Position numbers and translations under genes: made by a program. The notes beneath the pieces were generated by a model. The model was not told where the DNA came from. It made no database searches and was given only the letters and a program-made list of their open reading frames with translations. From Mesorhizobium sp. NZP2298 (lineage in GTDB: Bacteria > Pseudomonadota > Alphaproteobacteria > Rhizobiales > Rhizobiaceae), in assembly GCF_013170825.1 (NCBI RefSeq), contig NZ_CP033365.1:4662001-4726000 (forward strand): a stretch of 64,000 bases of DNA. The letters run 5' to 3'. This document shows, one piece after another, positions 55,670-64,000 of this stretch; position 1 is the stretch's first letter, and every line of letters begins with the position of its first letter.

Positions 55670-58600
55670 CGATACTCGAAGATCGACCGGAATATGCCCG
55701 GCGCGATCACGGATAGCGGGTTGACGTCGAGCATCGGCTTGTTGGCATTGCCCCTGAGCCGGTAGGTGACGCCGATCAGGCCGCGATCGCGGCCGTTACC
55801 GAGAAGCGCGCCAACGATGGGCAGTTCGCCGAAGATGCGGTTGAGCCCATAGACCGGCATGAAGGTGCCCGTCATATCCATATTGTTGTTCTGGTCGTAG
55901 AGGATGCCCTGGAACGTCGTGCCGATGCGGGGTCCGCGCAGCACGCCATTGGCCAGCTTCAGATAGCCACTGCCTTTGTCGATCTCGGCGTAGCCGCGCT
56001 CGAACTTGACCCGCGACGTGTCGAGATTGCCCTTGACCGCCTGATTGAGGCTGCGGTTGTCGCCGGCCGGCGTGGTCGAGACGATTGAGGCCAGTTTCGG
56101 CTCGTTGACGATGAAGAAGCTGCTGGTATCGACCTTGCCCTTCATCGGCCCGTCGCCTGCCCCCGTCAGCGCCAAGGTGATCGACCCGCCTTCCATATGT
56201 TCGTAGATGTTGAGAAATCTGAGGATAGCGCCGGCATCCGCCGACTGCACGTTGAGCGAGCGCCGACCATCGCCGGCGGTGTTGCTGACTGCTATGGCTG
56301 CGCCCGAACTGGCCGTGGCGCTGACCTTCAGGCCGTTCACCCTTGAACCGGCCGCGCTGTAGTCCAGCTTCAGGTTGGACAGTTGTTCGTCGTGGAAACC
56401 GGTAAGCTGCTCGACGTCGGCGCTGACGGAAATGTTGTCTGTCCCCGTGGTCTTGGTTGCGGTGTCCACATCCGACATGAACTGCTTGATGAGCGAGCGA
56501 GCGTCGAGCGCATTGCCATTGATGTCGACCGCGTAGCCCTTGCCCGACCGCTTCACCGAAATCGCGACATCGTCACCCCTGTTCAAAGTGACCTTGCTGA
56601 ATTTTGCCGACGACAGGGCGCCGTTGACCAGCACGATGCTGCCGTCGATGGAGAATGTTTTGCCATCGAGGTTGAAATCGGACAGTGTCGTGGTGTCACC
56701 GGACTTGGTCATGACGAAGGTGACACTGGCTGGGACCCCTGCCCCCTTGCTCCAGCCAGCCCAGGGAATGTCCAGCCTGGCATTGGTCAGGTCGGCCGAT
56801 ACATTCTGATTGCCGTTGCCGCTCTTGTCGATCGCGACTTTCACCGTTCCGCCCAGCATCGGCGTCAGGCCGGGCATGGCGGCGGCACGGATCTTGTCGT
56901 CAAGCACCAGGGCCACTTTGCGGCTGCGCGGCGGCCCATCATCCGCCAGCGGCTCGACGAGGTCGAGTTCGGCCGGAATGTTGTTCAGCGAGGCCTTGGC
57001 GGAAATCACCGCCTTTACAGGGTCGACAGTGATCGAGCCGTCGGCATCGGTGACGGTCTGTCCCTCGAACGGCTTGGCCAGCGACAGGCCGGTGTAGTCG
57101 AGGGACACCAGCCAGTCGAGCTTCGAGGTGTCGACGCCGGACTGCAACGGAATGTCGGCCCTGACATGGCCGGCAACGCTGCCGGACAGGTCCTCCGGCA
57201 GGAAGCCGACATGGCGCATGGCGTTGATCGGTTCGTAGGAGGCGAGTTCCGCGACAGCCGACGCCTCTCCCTCCACGTCAATGTCGAGTGCGCCGATGAC
57301 CGGCGGGTGGTTCGCCGCCTTGACCGACAGTGTGCCGTTGCTGGCCGCCACGGTGCGGCCGCTGGGCATGAAGACGGTGCCCGATGAGAGCGAAATGTCG
57401 ACGTCGTTGCCGTGGAAGGCGACAACGCCGACCGCGTCGCGTATCGGCGGAATGCGGCCGGCCGTGTCGAAGCGCGACCCCTCGATCTGGAAGCGGCCGA
57501 ACACTTCGTCGGCCGAAAGCGGAACGCCGTTGCCAAGGCGATCCGGCACCACCTGGAACTGAAGATTGGCATCGACGACGCGGCCGCCGAACAGATTGTC
57601 CAGCACCCAGAGCCGCGCGTTGCGGGCCGAAAACCACGGCCACAGCTGCTTGACGTGCGAGACCGGCATGTCATGGACGTTGAGCGCCAGATTGATACCG
57701 GGGGCCTTGCCGTCAACGAATTTCACGGCCGCGGTGCCAAGCACCTCGCCGGAAGCGTCGGACCGAACCGCGATCTGCTCGGCCACCAGTTCATGGCTCT
57801 TGGTCCGATAGACCCCGGCAATGCGGGCGATGAACGCCAGCGCGGGCTCGGGCGATTCCGATGGCGCCAGGGTCGAACCGTCGCTGGTCAGGTCATAACG
57901 ATAGGAGGGTTCCTCGCCCACCGCTCCTGTCGCCGGCTTTGGCCCTATCGAGCCGCCGAAATTGAAAGAAGACCGACCGGTTTTCAGGAGCAGCCTGTCG
58001 ACCTGGATCTTGTTGCTGCCATTGACAAGCGTGGCATCGACATCGATGTCGGCCGGCAGCAAGCCGCGCGTGCCAAGATCAAGGACGGACCCAGCGGACG
58101 AGATCGCGGCTGTCAGCCGCGATGCATTCGCGCCGGATCCTTCCGATCCTGTCAGCTTCAATGCGACCGCACCCAGCCTCCCAGCGCCGGCCGCGCTATT
58201 GTCGGCAGCCGCCAGCTCGATGTTCGCGGTCAGCGACGTCACGCGGTGCGCCGCGATATCGCGGGTTGCGGAAGCGGCAAGGGTAACCTTTCTGCCGTCG
58301 ACATTCGCCTCGGAGGAAAACTCCATACCGCCCGGGCCCGATTGTACGACGGTGGCGTCGGTGATGGTGACCAGCTTGATCGCCCCGGCTTCGGGCAATA
58401 CGAATTCGACGTTGCTGAGATCGATCCGGCGCAGCGAATCTTCCCGCACGGCGTCGAGCGCCTGATGGATGTTGCCGAACACCGCGTCGGACAGTTTCTC
58501 CGGGTCGACGAGGCCATCCTCATTGCGCAAGCCGGCTGTCCAGTCACCGCCTGACGGCATCGCGGCCGTGACGATGCGCGCGTCGGAGATCCTGGCGCTG

Positions 58601-59046
58601 GTCAGGCGCACCTCCCCCCACAGCAGCGGTACCAGGCGCATGCCGAAGCGAACACGGCCGGCATCCGCCATCGGCTTGCCATCCGATGTCTTCAGGCTGA
58701 CGTCGCTGACCTGAAGCGCGACGAAGCTCGAACTGTCGAGCGTGATGCGCGCCGGCCCGACGGCGACATGGACATCGACGCCGGCAAGTCTCTCGATGGC
58801 GACCTCGGCTTCCGTCCGAAGCCGCTCGGAGCCGATGCCGGATGCCCCGACCAGATAGACGACGACTGCTGCCAGCAACACGAGGCTGACAACGCCGGCG
58901 AACACGCGCGAAAGGATGCGGAAGCCGCGGCCGATCGACGCCTGACCGAGCGGCGGCACGCGGCACGCGGACGGCAATGCCCCCAGGTCGGTGATTTCAT
59001 CCCGCCTGAACCTGATCTTCTCGTGCTGCGGTTGCTCCTGATCCAC
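55666..59046 (-). CDS. AsmA/YhdP-like inner-membrane-anchored protein (DUF3971 type)
   Basis: A 1126-residue protein with one N-terminal membrane segment (about residues 48-68) and a very long beta-rich periplasmic part made of AsmA-like repeats. The C-terminal GTFMPVYGLNRIFGELPIVG, then NPLSVIAPGIFRSIFEYR, is typical of the YhdP/AsmA-like C-terminal domain. YhdP and TamB relatives form bridges that carry phospholipids between inner and outer membrane; that role is inferred. I chose the GTG at 59046 with a GGAAG site; a TTG farther upstream would run into the divergent bcp region. Its stop lies inside repeat copy 3. Confidence 0.82.
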   Translation of the reverse strand: MDQEQPQHEKIRFRRDEITDLGALPSACRVPPLGQASIGRGFRILSRVFAGVVSLVLLAAVVVYLVGASGIGSERLRTEAEVAIERLAGVDVHVAVGPARITLDSSSFVALQVSDVSLKTSDGKPMADAGRVRFGMRLVPLLWGEVRLTSARISDARIVTAAMPSGGDWTAGLRNEDGLVDPEKLSDAVFGNIHQALDAVREDSLRRIDLSNVEFVLPEAGAIKLVTITDATVVQSGPGGMEFSSEANVDGRKVTLAASATRDIAAHRVTSLTANIELAAADNSAAGAGRLGAVALKLTGSEGSGANASRLTAAISSAGSVLDLGTRGLLPADIDVDATLVNGSNKIQVDRLLLKTGRSSFNFGGSIGPKPATGAVGEEPSYRYDLTSDGSTLAPSESPEPALAFIARIAGVYRTKSHELVAEQIAVRSDASGEVLGTAAVKFVDGKAPGINLALNVHDMPVSHVKQLWPWFSARNARLWVLDNLFGGRVVDANLQFQVVPDRLGNGVPLSADEVFGRFQIEGSRFDTAGRIPPIRDAVGVVAFHGNDVDISLSSGTVFMPSGRTVAASNGTLSVKAANHPPVIGALDIDVEGEASAVAELASYEPINAMRHVGFLPEDLSGSVAGHVRADIPLQSGVDTSKLDWLVSLDYTGLSLAKPFEGQTVTDADGSITVDPVKAVISAKASLNNIPAELDLVEPLADDGPPRSRKVALVLDDKIRAAAMPGLTPMLGGTVKVAIDKSGNGNQNVSADLTNARLDIPWAGWSKGAGVPASVTFVMTKSGDTTTLSDFNLDGKTFSIDGSIVLVNGALSSAKFSKVTLNRGDDVAISVKRSGKGYAVDINGNALDARSLIKQFMSDVDTATKTTGTDNISVSADVEQLTGFHDEQLSNLKLDYSAAGSRVNGLKVSATASSGAAIAVSNTAGDGRRSLNVQSADAGAILRFLNIYEHMEGGSITLALTGAGDGPMKGKVDTSSFFIVNEPKLASIVSTTPAGDNRSLNQAVKGNLDTSRVKFERGYAEIDKGSGYLKLANGVLRGPRIGTTFQGILYDQNNNMDMTGTFMPVYGLNRIFGELPIVGALLGNGRDRGLIGVTYRLRGNANKPMLDVNPLSVIAPGIFRSIFEYR

Positions 59047-59141
59047 GCCATCTTCCGTTGTACGAATTCGCTCGTGGACGAATCCCCGCTCGACACTATA
59101 TCGGTGTGGCTTCGCGTGTAACCTCAAACAAGGGCATCGAT

Positions 59142-59609
59142 ATGGCTGACCTCGACGTGGGCGATCTTGCGCCGCAATTCGACCTGCCGAGAGATGGCGG
59201 CGGTTCGCTCAGCCTCGCCGCGTCGGCCGGCAAACCCGTGGTGCTCTACTTCTATCCGCAGGACGACACCACAAGTTGCACGCAGGAGGCGATCAGCTTT
59301 TCACAGCTGAAGCCGGATTTCGAGAAGGCCGGTGCCGTCGTGATCGGCCTGTCGCCCGATCCCGTCAAGAAGCATGACAAGTTCAAGTCGAAATACAATC
59401 TCACCATCGATCTCGCCGCCGACGAGGAACGCAAGGTGATCGAAGCCTACCATCTCTGGGTCGAGAAATCGATGTATGGCCGCAAATACATGGGCGTCGA
59501 GCGCGCGACGTTCCTGATCGGCCGAGACGGGCGGATCGCCAGGATCTGGCGCAAGGTCCGGGTCAAGGGCCATGCCGAGGAAGTGCTGGAAGCCGTTCGC
59601 GCGCTTTGA
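59142..59609 (+). CDS. bcp: Peroxiredoxin, BCP/PrxQ type
   Basis: A 155-residue thiol peroxidase. The peroxidatic cysteine is Cys46 in FYPQDDTTSCTQEA, which keeps the P-x3-T-x2-C core; the usual Pro-Gly just before the cysteine are Thr-Ser here. No second cysteine follows within the normal 5-residue spacing (the residue is Ile-Ser), so it is probably a 1-Cys type that needs an outside thiol. It is divergent from the AsmA-like gene. Confidence 0.9.
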   Translation: MADLDVGDLAPQFDLPRDGGGSLSLAASAGKPVVLYFYPQDDTTSCTQEAISFSQLKPDFEKAGAVVIGLSPDPVKKHDKFKSKYNLTIDLAADEERKVIEAYHLWVEKSMYGRKYMGVERATFLIGRDGRIARIWRKVRVKGHAEEVLEAVRAL

Positions 59610-59640
59610 GCGCGCGATGCCAGGTTCACACGAGCCGGCC

Positions 59641-60783
59641 TTACTCGTCGGGTGTTTCCGCCTTCGGCTGCCGCCGCGCCCGCCAGGATTTCGCAACATG
59701 GTTCGCATGATCGGCCAGCGCGGCGAGATGGCCGCGCAGACCGCGCGCGCCCATCATCGACCACAGCGTGACTGATTGCGTGGCGAAGCGGCGCTTGAAG
59801 TCCTCGCCGCCGCAGAGGAAATCAACCTTGGCCAAGCCGCGGTCGAGCGACCACTGGATATAGTCCATCATCAGTACCATGCCCGGCGAGGCGCGCTCAT
59901 ATTCGGGATCGTAGGTGGTGACGAAAGCCATCATCGTGCCGTGCTGCTCGAAATTGATGGAGACGGCGATAATCGTGCCGTCAAGCTCCAGCACGAAGAT
60001 GCGCAACAGCCCGAGTTCGGCCAGCACGGAAACAAGCGCGGCGAGAACGGGCGAGCCCTCGTCGAACAGGTCCGAGACGCGGCCATGCCGGACGAGCCAG
60101 AGGCGCTTCAGCGCCGCAACCCGCGCGAGCACAGGCTCGCGCGGCTCGTCCGCATCCAGCAGGCGGAAACGCAATTCCCCGCCTTCCTCCATGAACTTGC
60201 GGCCACGACGGTAATTCTGCCGGGCCTTCTTGGACAGCGTCTCGAACCATTTCGCCCCACCCTGCCAGGAACCGGCGACACGGTAGCTGGTTTCACTGCG
60301 GTGGTTGGGCCGTAGCGCCTTGCCATGGCGCGAGGCCGGGTCCAGCAGAGCACGGACACCGGCATCCGGCAGCAGACGGTTGAGATAGATCAGGTCGAAG
60401 CCACCCTGATCAAGAACATACTGCCAGAGCCGGGAAAGCGCCTGCGGATCACAGTCGGGGGCAAGCAGCGCGTCGCCATAGTCACTGTGATCCTTTGCTG
60501 CCCATTCGAGCATGCGGATGCCGGAGCGCTTGAAAGTGGCGAGCGCAATCACGCCATCGAGCCGGTCGCCATTCCAGGCCAGTCCGATCCTGAGCGTGCG
60601 CAGTTCCTGCTGCGGGGTCGTGCGCCACCAAGCCGCGATCCATTCTGGGTGCTGGAAGACCAGCCCGCCGACGCGCCGCCAAAGTGCGCTCCAGGCCGGC
60701 GTGATCTCGGCCAGCCGCTCCGCCGATGTCACGACTTCGAAGGTGCGTGTCCGCGGGATGGCGAGCACGAAAGGAGCGTTCAT
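59641..60783 (-). CDS. GNAT-family acyltransferase (BcsL/CelD-like)
   Basis: A 380-residue protein with an Acetyltransf_6 (FemAB/CelD-like) domain. Features are QHPEWIAAWWR near residue 50, the KWFETLSKKARQNYRRGRKFM segment near 200 and the central SINFEQHGTMMAFVTTYDPE strand with a C-terminal VDFLCGGEDFKRRFATQ. Such proteins act on cellulose, polysaccharide or lipid assembly. Its ATG overlaps the stop of the hydroxylase gene (ATGA). The acyl donor and acceptor are unknown. Confidence 0.8.
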   Translation of the reverse strand: MNAPFVLAIPRTRTFEVVTSAERLAEITPAWSALWRRVGGLVFQHPEWIAAWWRTTPQQELRTLRIGLAWNGDRLDGVIALATFKRSGIRMLEWAAKDHSDYGDALLAPDCDPQALSRLWQYVLDQGGFDLIYLNRLLPDAGVRALLDPASRHGKALRPNHRSETSYRVAGSWQGGAKWFETLSKKARQNYRRGRKFMEEGGELRFRLLDADEPREPVLARVAALKRLWLVRHGRVSDLFDEGSPVLAALVSVLAELGLLRIFVLELDGTIIAVSINFEQHGTMMAFVTTYDPEYERASPGMVLMMDYIQWSLDRGLAKVDFLCGGEDFKRRFATQSVTLWSMMGARGLRGHLAALADHANHVAKSWRARRQPKAETPDE

Positions 60784-61787
60784 GGCCGTGTCCCTTCTGA
60801 TGATCGTGAGGTCCGTGGCTTTCCAGGCCGCATGCGCCTGGCGATATGCCTCCACATCCGCTTCAGCGGCATGACATAGAGGCCGGCGAGCGACTGATAA
60901 TCGCGCACATCGCGGTCGATCAGTCCGAACTTGAAGTCCTCGTCGGGCTTCGGCACGCACAATGTTCCAAACAGCCGGTCCCAGAACGAGAACAGCAGGC
61001 CGAAATTCTTGTCGTAGTGGCGTGGATCGGTGCTGTGATGCAACTGGTGCCAGTGGGGACACAGGATCACATTGTTTAGCCGGCCGAACGAGATCTTGAA
61101 ATGCGTGTGCCTGACGAAATCCATCATCAGGATGTTGCGCATGACATAGACGTTCACGCCAAAGACGGTCAGTTCGACAAGGTTCAGCGAGATCAGCGAC
61201 CAGATGCCGAAGCAGACGCCGACGATAAGGCCGTCCCAGGCCCGATTCATCAGCTCGTCGAGCGGGTGGACCCGATCCTTGGTGATCCCGACCATCACCT
61301 CGGCCGAGTGATGCACCTTGTGCAACTCCCAAAGCAGCGGATAGCGATGCTGGGCGACGTGATAGAGATAATAGGAAATGTCGTAGGCAAGCAGCATGGT
61401 GATGGTGAAGATCAGCACCGTCACCGGCCCTGCTGGCCCCTCGACCAGAGGCGGCTGGAACTGGAAGAGTGTCGAAAACAGCCAGTTGGTCGCGTAGCCA
61501 ACCGCGGTGACGAAGACAATGCCGGCAGGCAGCATCAGGAAGGGCATCAGGGCCTTCTTCGTCACCCAGAACAGCAGATCGGCCTTCGCCGAGGGATGGG
61601 TGATGACCTCGTGCGGGATGACGAACTCGAAAAACTCCTTCCAGCTCTTATTCTCGACCGTGCGCCAATAGGCCACGAGCGCGCTGACAAAGGCAGTCAG
61701 CAGCAAAAGCCCCGTCGCCAGCAGACCAGTGCCCGAAATCTTGTCGAGGATCTTGCCAACCAGATCGCTCAGCATTCCCACAGCCAT
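60780..61787 (-). CDS. Sterol desaturase/fatty acid hydroxylase superfamily protein
   Basis: A 335-residue membrane di-iron enzyme. The histidine clusters are HVAQH (143-147), HKVHH (156-160) and HWHQLHH (245-251), which hold the two iron ions; about four to five membrane segments surround them. Bacterial members hydroxylate fatty acyl chains or the ornithine of ornithine lipids (OlsE-like) or carotenoids. The coupled acyltransferase gene (4-base overlap) favours an envelope lipid. Start at the ATG at 61787; a TTG four codons upstream is possible. Confidence 0.85.
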   Translation of the reverse strand: MAVGMLSDLVGKILDKISGTGLLATGLLLLTAFVSALVAYWRTVENKSWKEFFEFVIPHEVITHPSAKADLLFWVTKKALMPFLMLPAGIVFVTAVGYATNWLFSTLFQFQPPLVEGPAGPVTVLIFTITMLLAYDISYYLYHVAQHRYPLLWELHKVHHSAEVMVGITKDRVHPLDELMNRAWDGLIVGVCFGIWSLISLNLVELTVFGVNVYVMRNILMMDFVRHTHFKISFGRLNNVILCPHWHQLHHSTDPRHYDKNFGLLFSFWDRLFGTLCVPKPDEDFKFGLIDRDVRDYQSLAGLYVMPLKRMWRHIARRMRPGKPRTSRSSEGTRP

Positions 61788-62077
61788 AATGAATCCCAAA
61801 TCCCAGCACGCTTTACTCGAAAACCGTCAATTAAAAGCAATCGAAGACAGTTAAGAAACTACCCCTAAGGCGCGAGCGAAAATCCCTTCTCCCGCCCAGC
61901 ACATTGGTGCCGATTGCCAGGGATTTCGCGACACCGGGGCTCAATTTGGCGGTTCTCATGCAACCTCCCGCCCGCTCCGCGTGCATTCGTTGCCGCGCGT
62001 TCAATCCGGCAAAGCTTTGTTAACCTTAATAATGTGTAGTCAGGCTGTCGTGATGTCGTAAACGAAAGCTTGGTCCC

Positions 62078-63382
62078 GTGAACGCAACCGGTCAGTCCGC
62101 AGTCTTCGGCAGGCGCAAGGAACCTCACACGATCATCATCGCGCGCGGCAACGAGATCAGGCATTTCACGATCCGGCCCTGGCTCGCGGCATTCATCGGT
62201 TCAGCACTCGCCGCTATTGCCATCGGCTACCTCCTCGCCACATCCTATCTCGTGCTGCGCGACGACCTGATCGGCGCCACCACCGCGCGCCAGGCGCGCA
62301 TGCAGCAGGCCTATGAAGACCGCATCTCGGCACTTCGCGCCCAGGTCGACCGCATCACCAGCCGCCAGTTGCTCGACCAGCAACTGATGGAAACCAAGGT
62401 CAGCGAACTGCTTGAACGCCAGACACAGCTCAGCCAGCGGCACGGCCGTCTCGGCCCGCTGCTCGAACGCGCTGAGAATGAGGCCGGGACGGAGCCCGCC
62501 GAAGATCCCGCAGCAGCCGTCAAGCCGGACAAGCACGCACAGGTGACCGGCAGTATCAGCCAGCCTGCGCAGAACTACGCGGTCGCCAGCCTGGGCGTGG
62601 ACCGGGGTGCCGCCGACACCAGACCGTTCTCCTTGTGGTCGACCCGAACCGATCCACTGCCCAGCGATTCCGCCGCGGATCGCGCGGACAAGCTGTTCGT
62701 TTCAATCAACCAGTCGCTCAAGTCCATCGAAAACGAACAACTCACGCGCATCAGCACGCTCGCCGACAATGCCTACAAGAGCGCGGATGCCATTCAGCAG
62801 GCGCTGGCGGCGGCAGGGCTGCCGGTCGACAGCGATTTCGGCAAGAACGAGAGCGATGTCGGCGGCCCGCTGATCCCACTCGACAGTTCGATGATCTTCG
62901 ACAGCAAGGTCAAGGAACTGGACGAAGCCCTGGATACGCTTGACCAATTAAAGAAGGAAGCGCGCCGGCTGCCGCTTGCCAACCCCGCCCCTGGCCACTC
63001 CGTCACCAGTCCGTTCGGCGTGCGCACGGATCCTATTCTCGGCACCGCCGCGCTGCACTCGGGAATGGACTTCAGGGCTCCCATCGGCATGCCGGCCAAG
63101 GTCACGGCGCCCGGCATTGTCACGAAGGCCGGCTGGAACGGGGGCTATGGCCGGATGGTGGAGGTCGACCACGGCAATGGTTTTGCGACCCGCTACGGAC
63201 ATCTGAGCGAAATCGACGTGACCGTGGGCGAGAAACTGGACGCCGGCGCCATCGTCGGCAAGACCGGCAGCAGCGGCCGCTCGACCGGCCCGCATCTGCA
63301 CTACGAAGTGCGCCACAATGGCGAAGCGATCGATCCCCTGCGCTTCCTCACGGTCGGCAAGAAGGTCGCCCAGTATCTCTGA
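62078..63382 (+). CDS. M23-family (LytM/NlpD-like) peptidase with membrane anchor
   Basis: A 434-residue protein with a cytoplasmic N-terminus (1-33), one membrane segment (about 34-60), a coiled-coil region (about 66-130), a long linker with charged repeats, and a C-terminal M23 domain. Zinc ligands are His327 and Asp331 in HSGMDF and His408 in GPHLHYE (with His406 nearby). All catalytic residues are present, so it should cleave peptidoglycan cross-links, probably in cell division or elongation. The GTG at 62078 gives this topology. Confidence 0.88.
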   Translation: MNATGQSAVFGRRKEPHTIIIARGNEIRHFTIRPWLAAFIGSALAAIAIGYLLATSYLVLRDDLIGATTARQARMQQAYEDRISALRAQVDRITSRQLLDQQLMETKVSELLERQTQLSQRHGRLGPLLERAENEAGTEPAEDPAAAVKPDKHAQVTGSISQPAQNYAVASLGVDRGAADTRPFSLWSTRTDPLPSDSAADRADKLFVSINQSLKSIENEQLTRISTLADNAYKSADAIQQALAAAGLPVDSDFGKNESDVGGPLIPLDSSMIFDSKVKELDEALDTLDQLKKEARRLPLANPAPGHSVTSPFGVRTDPILGTAALHSGMDFRAPIGMPAKVTAPGIVTKAGWNGGYGRMVEVDHGNGFATRYGHLSEIDVTVGEKLDAGAIVGKTGSSGRSTGPHLHYEVRHNGEAIDPLRFLTVGKKVAQYL

Positions 63383-63449
63383 GGCGCGCAAGCCCGGGTT
63401 GGTAGGGCTCTCGTGCAAACCATGCATGAACCGGTCTTGGATCGCCTGA

Positions 63450-64000
63450 TCAGTCTGTGCTTCCTGGCTGTATCGACAGAAATCGGGTTGCCGCCGAAAT
63501 CAGAGTGGTCGCACCAATCTTCAAGGCGGCCTCGTCGACCCGAAACCGGGGATGGTGCAGCGGAAAGACCGATCCGACCTGCTCGTTGCGAATCCCAAGC
63601 CGGAAATAGACCGACGGGCGCTTCTCGCTGTAGTAGCCAAAATCGTCGGCAATGGTCCATCCGGGCGTGTTGAGAACATTGTCGGCGCCGATGCAGGCCT
63701 TGCCGCTGGCGGCAATCAGTTCGGCCATTTCGCCGTCGTTGACGACCCCAGGCTCGCCCTTGTGTATGGCGAGTTCCACACTGGCGCCGTGGCTCGCCGC
63801 CATGCCCTCGAGGATTTCGCGAACACGCCGCCAGGCCCGCTCGCGGGTTGCATCGCTGCCGCTGCGGATGGTCCCTTTCAAGGTGACCTTGCCGGCGATC
63901 ACATTGTAGGCGCTGCCGCCGTTGATACCGGTGACGGAAATGACCAGGGGATCGTAGGGATCAATCTCGCGCGAGACGATCTTCTGCAATTCACTCACCA
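63450..64000 (-). CDS. M20-family amidohydrolase, C-terminal part (cut by window edge)
   Basis: The last ~183 residues of an M20D amidohydrolase (hippurate or N-acyl amino acid hydrolase type). Visible are the dimerisation domain end (ISVTGINGGSAYNVIAGKVT, LKGTIRS) and the C-terminal catalytic part with TIADDFGYYSEKRPSVYFRL, then LHHPRFRVDEAALKIG. The N-terminal metal site is outside the window, so activity cannot be judged. Confidence 0.8.
   Translation of the reverse strand, partial: VSELQKIVSREIDPYDPLVISVTGINGGSAYNVIAGKVTLKGTIRSGSDATRERAWRRVREILEGMAASHGASVELAIHKGEPGVVNDGEMAELIAASGKACIGADNVLNTPGWTIADDFGYYSEKRPSVYFRLGIRNEQVGSVFPLHHPRFRVDEAALKIGATTLISAATRFLSIQPGSTD

Noticed and set aside
62020..62040. 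A CtrA-like site (TTAACC ... TTAA) before the M23 peptidase gene
   Set aside because: The two half-sites are spaced by only 2 bases, not 7, so it does not fit the CtrA consensus; only a half-site remains.
61865..62164. A 99-codon open frame on the minus strand before the M23 gene
   Set aside because: No family likeness, overlaps the 5' part of the M23 gene, and no ribosome binding site.
1..64000. tRNA, rRNA, CRISPR, prophage or insertion sequence
   Set aside because: No cloverleaf-like sequence, repeat-spacer array, integrase or transposase was seen on either strand; only short non-coding repeats are present.

Overview
This window is GC-rich chromosomal DNA from an alphaproteobacterium of the Rhizobiales, most probably a Mesorhizobium or close relative. 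The evidence is gene content and order (purC-purS-purQ to purL-bolA-grxD; sufB-C-D-S-T-A; recA near alaS and icd), the F1-ATPase zeta inhibitor next to purC, many small rhizobial families (DUF1127, DUF2171, DUF2259, DUF3008), and short mosaic intergenic repeats. It is mostly core genome. I see no rRNA or tRNA gene, insertion sequence, prophage, integrase or CRISPR array.

Layout. 1-4.3 kb (minus strand): a cox/xdh accessory operon for maturing molybdenum hydroxylases (flavin reductase, MoxR ATPase CoxD, VWA protein CoxE, two XdhC-type proteins, then a molybdopterin-binding protein cut by the window edge). 4.5-8.3 kb: an orphan periplasmic binding protein coupled to an S58/DmpA peptidase, DUF2171, and a DUF2259 protein coupled to a membrane protein. 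8.4-12.2 kb: purB, a glyoxalase-fold protein with an apparent Tat leader, a small hydrolase, and an HpcH/HpaI aldolase. 12.4-22.4 kb: the purine cluster (zeta inhibitor, purC, purS, purQ, purL), interrupted by a GST, a lipoprotein, a Pr6Pr membrane protein and a divergent DUF1127/MocR pair, and followed by bolA and grxD. 22.6-32.6 kb: Bcr/CflA exporter, IMPase-family phosphatase, ttcA, rpsD, small proteins, an RNB ribonuclease, murI, a TrmJ-type methyltransferase, icd and a GST. 32.6-38.5 kb (minus): recA, alaS, an SDR-DoxX fusion and DUF2269. 38.7-41.6 kb: pseudouridine kinase and glycosidase, TfoX-N and GFA proteins. 41.6-48.7 kb (minus): the SUF iron-sulfur operon and a second cysteine desulfurase. 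48.9-53.9 kb: hydrolase, PaiB-like protein, and a four-gene minus-strand envelope operon that looks like lipid A 1-position remodelling. 54.3-64 kb: tyrS, a 1126-residue AsmA/YhdP-like protein divergent from bcp, a GNAT plus fatty acid hydroxylase pair, an M23 peptidase, and the end of an M20 amidohydrolase.

Most genes sit in tight operons with 4-base or 1-base stop/start overlaps. These support several GTG and TTG starts. Seven hairpins act or may act as terminators. Three repeat families are visible. Copies of two of them run into coding sequence and supply stop codons (xdhC and the AsmA-like gene).

Nothing here is clearly a new defence or mobile system. The most interesting items are the lipid A operon, the MocR/DUF1127 control region with an inverted repeat overlapping a possibly leaderless promoter, the hydroxylase-GNAT pair, the Tat-like leader on a VOC protein, and the repeats used as coding sequence.
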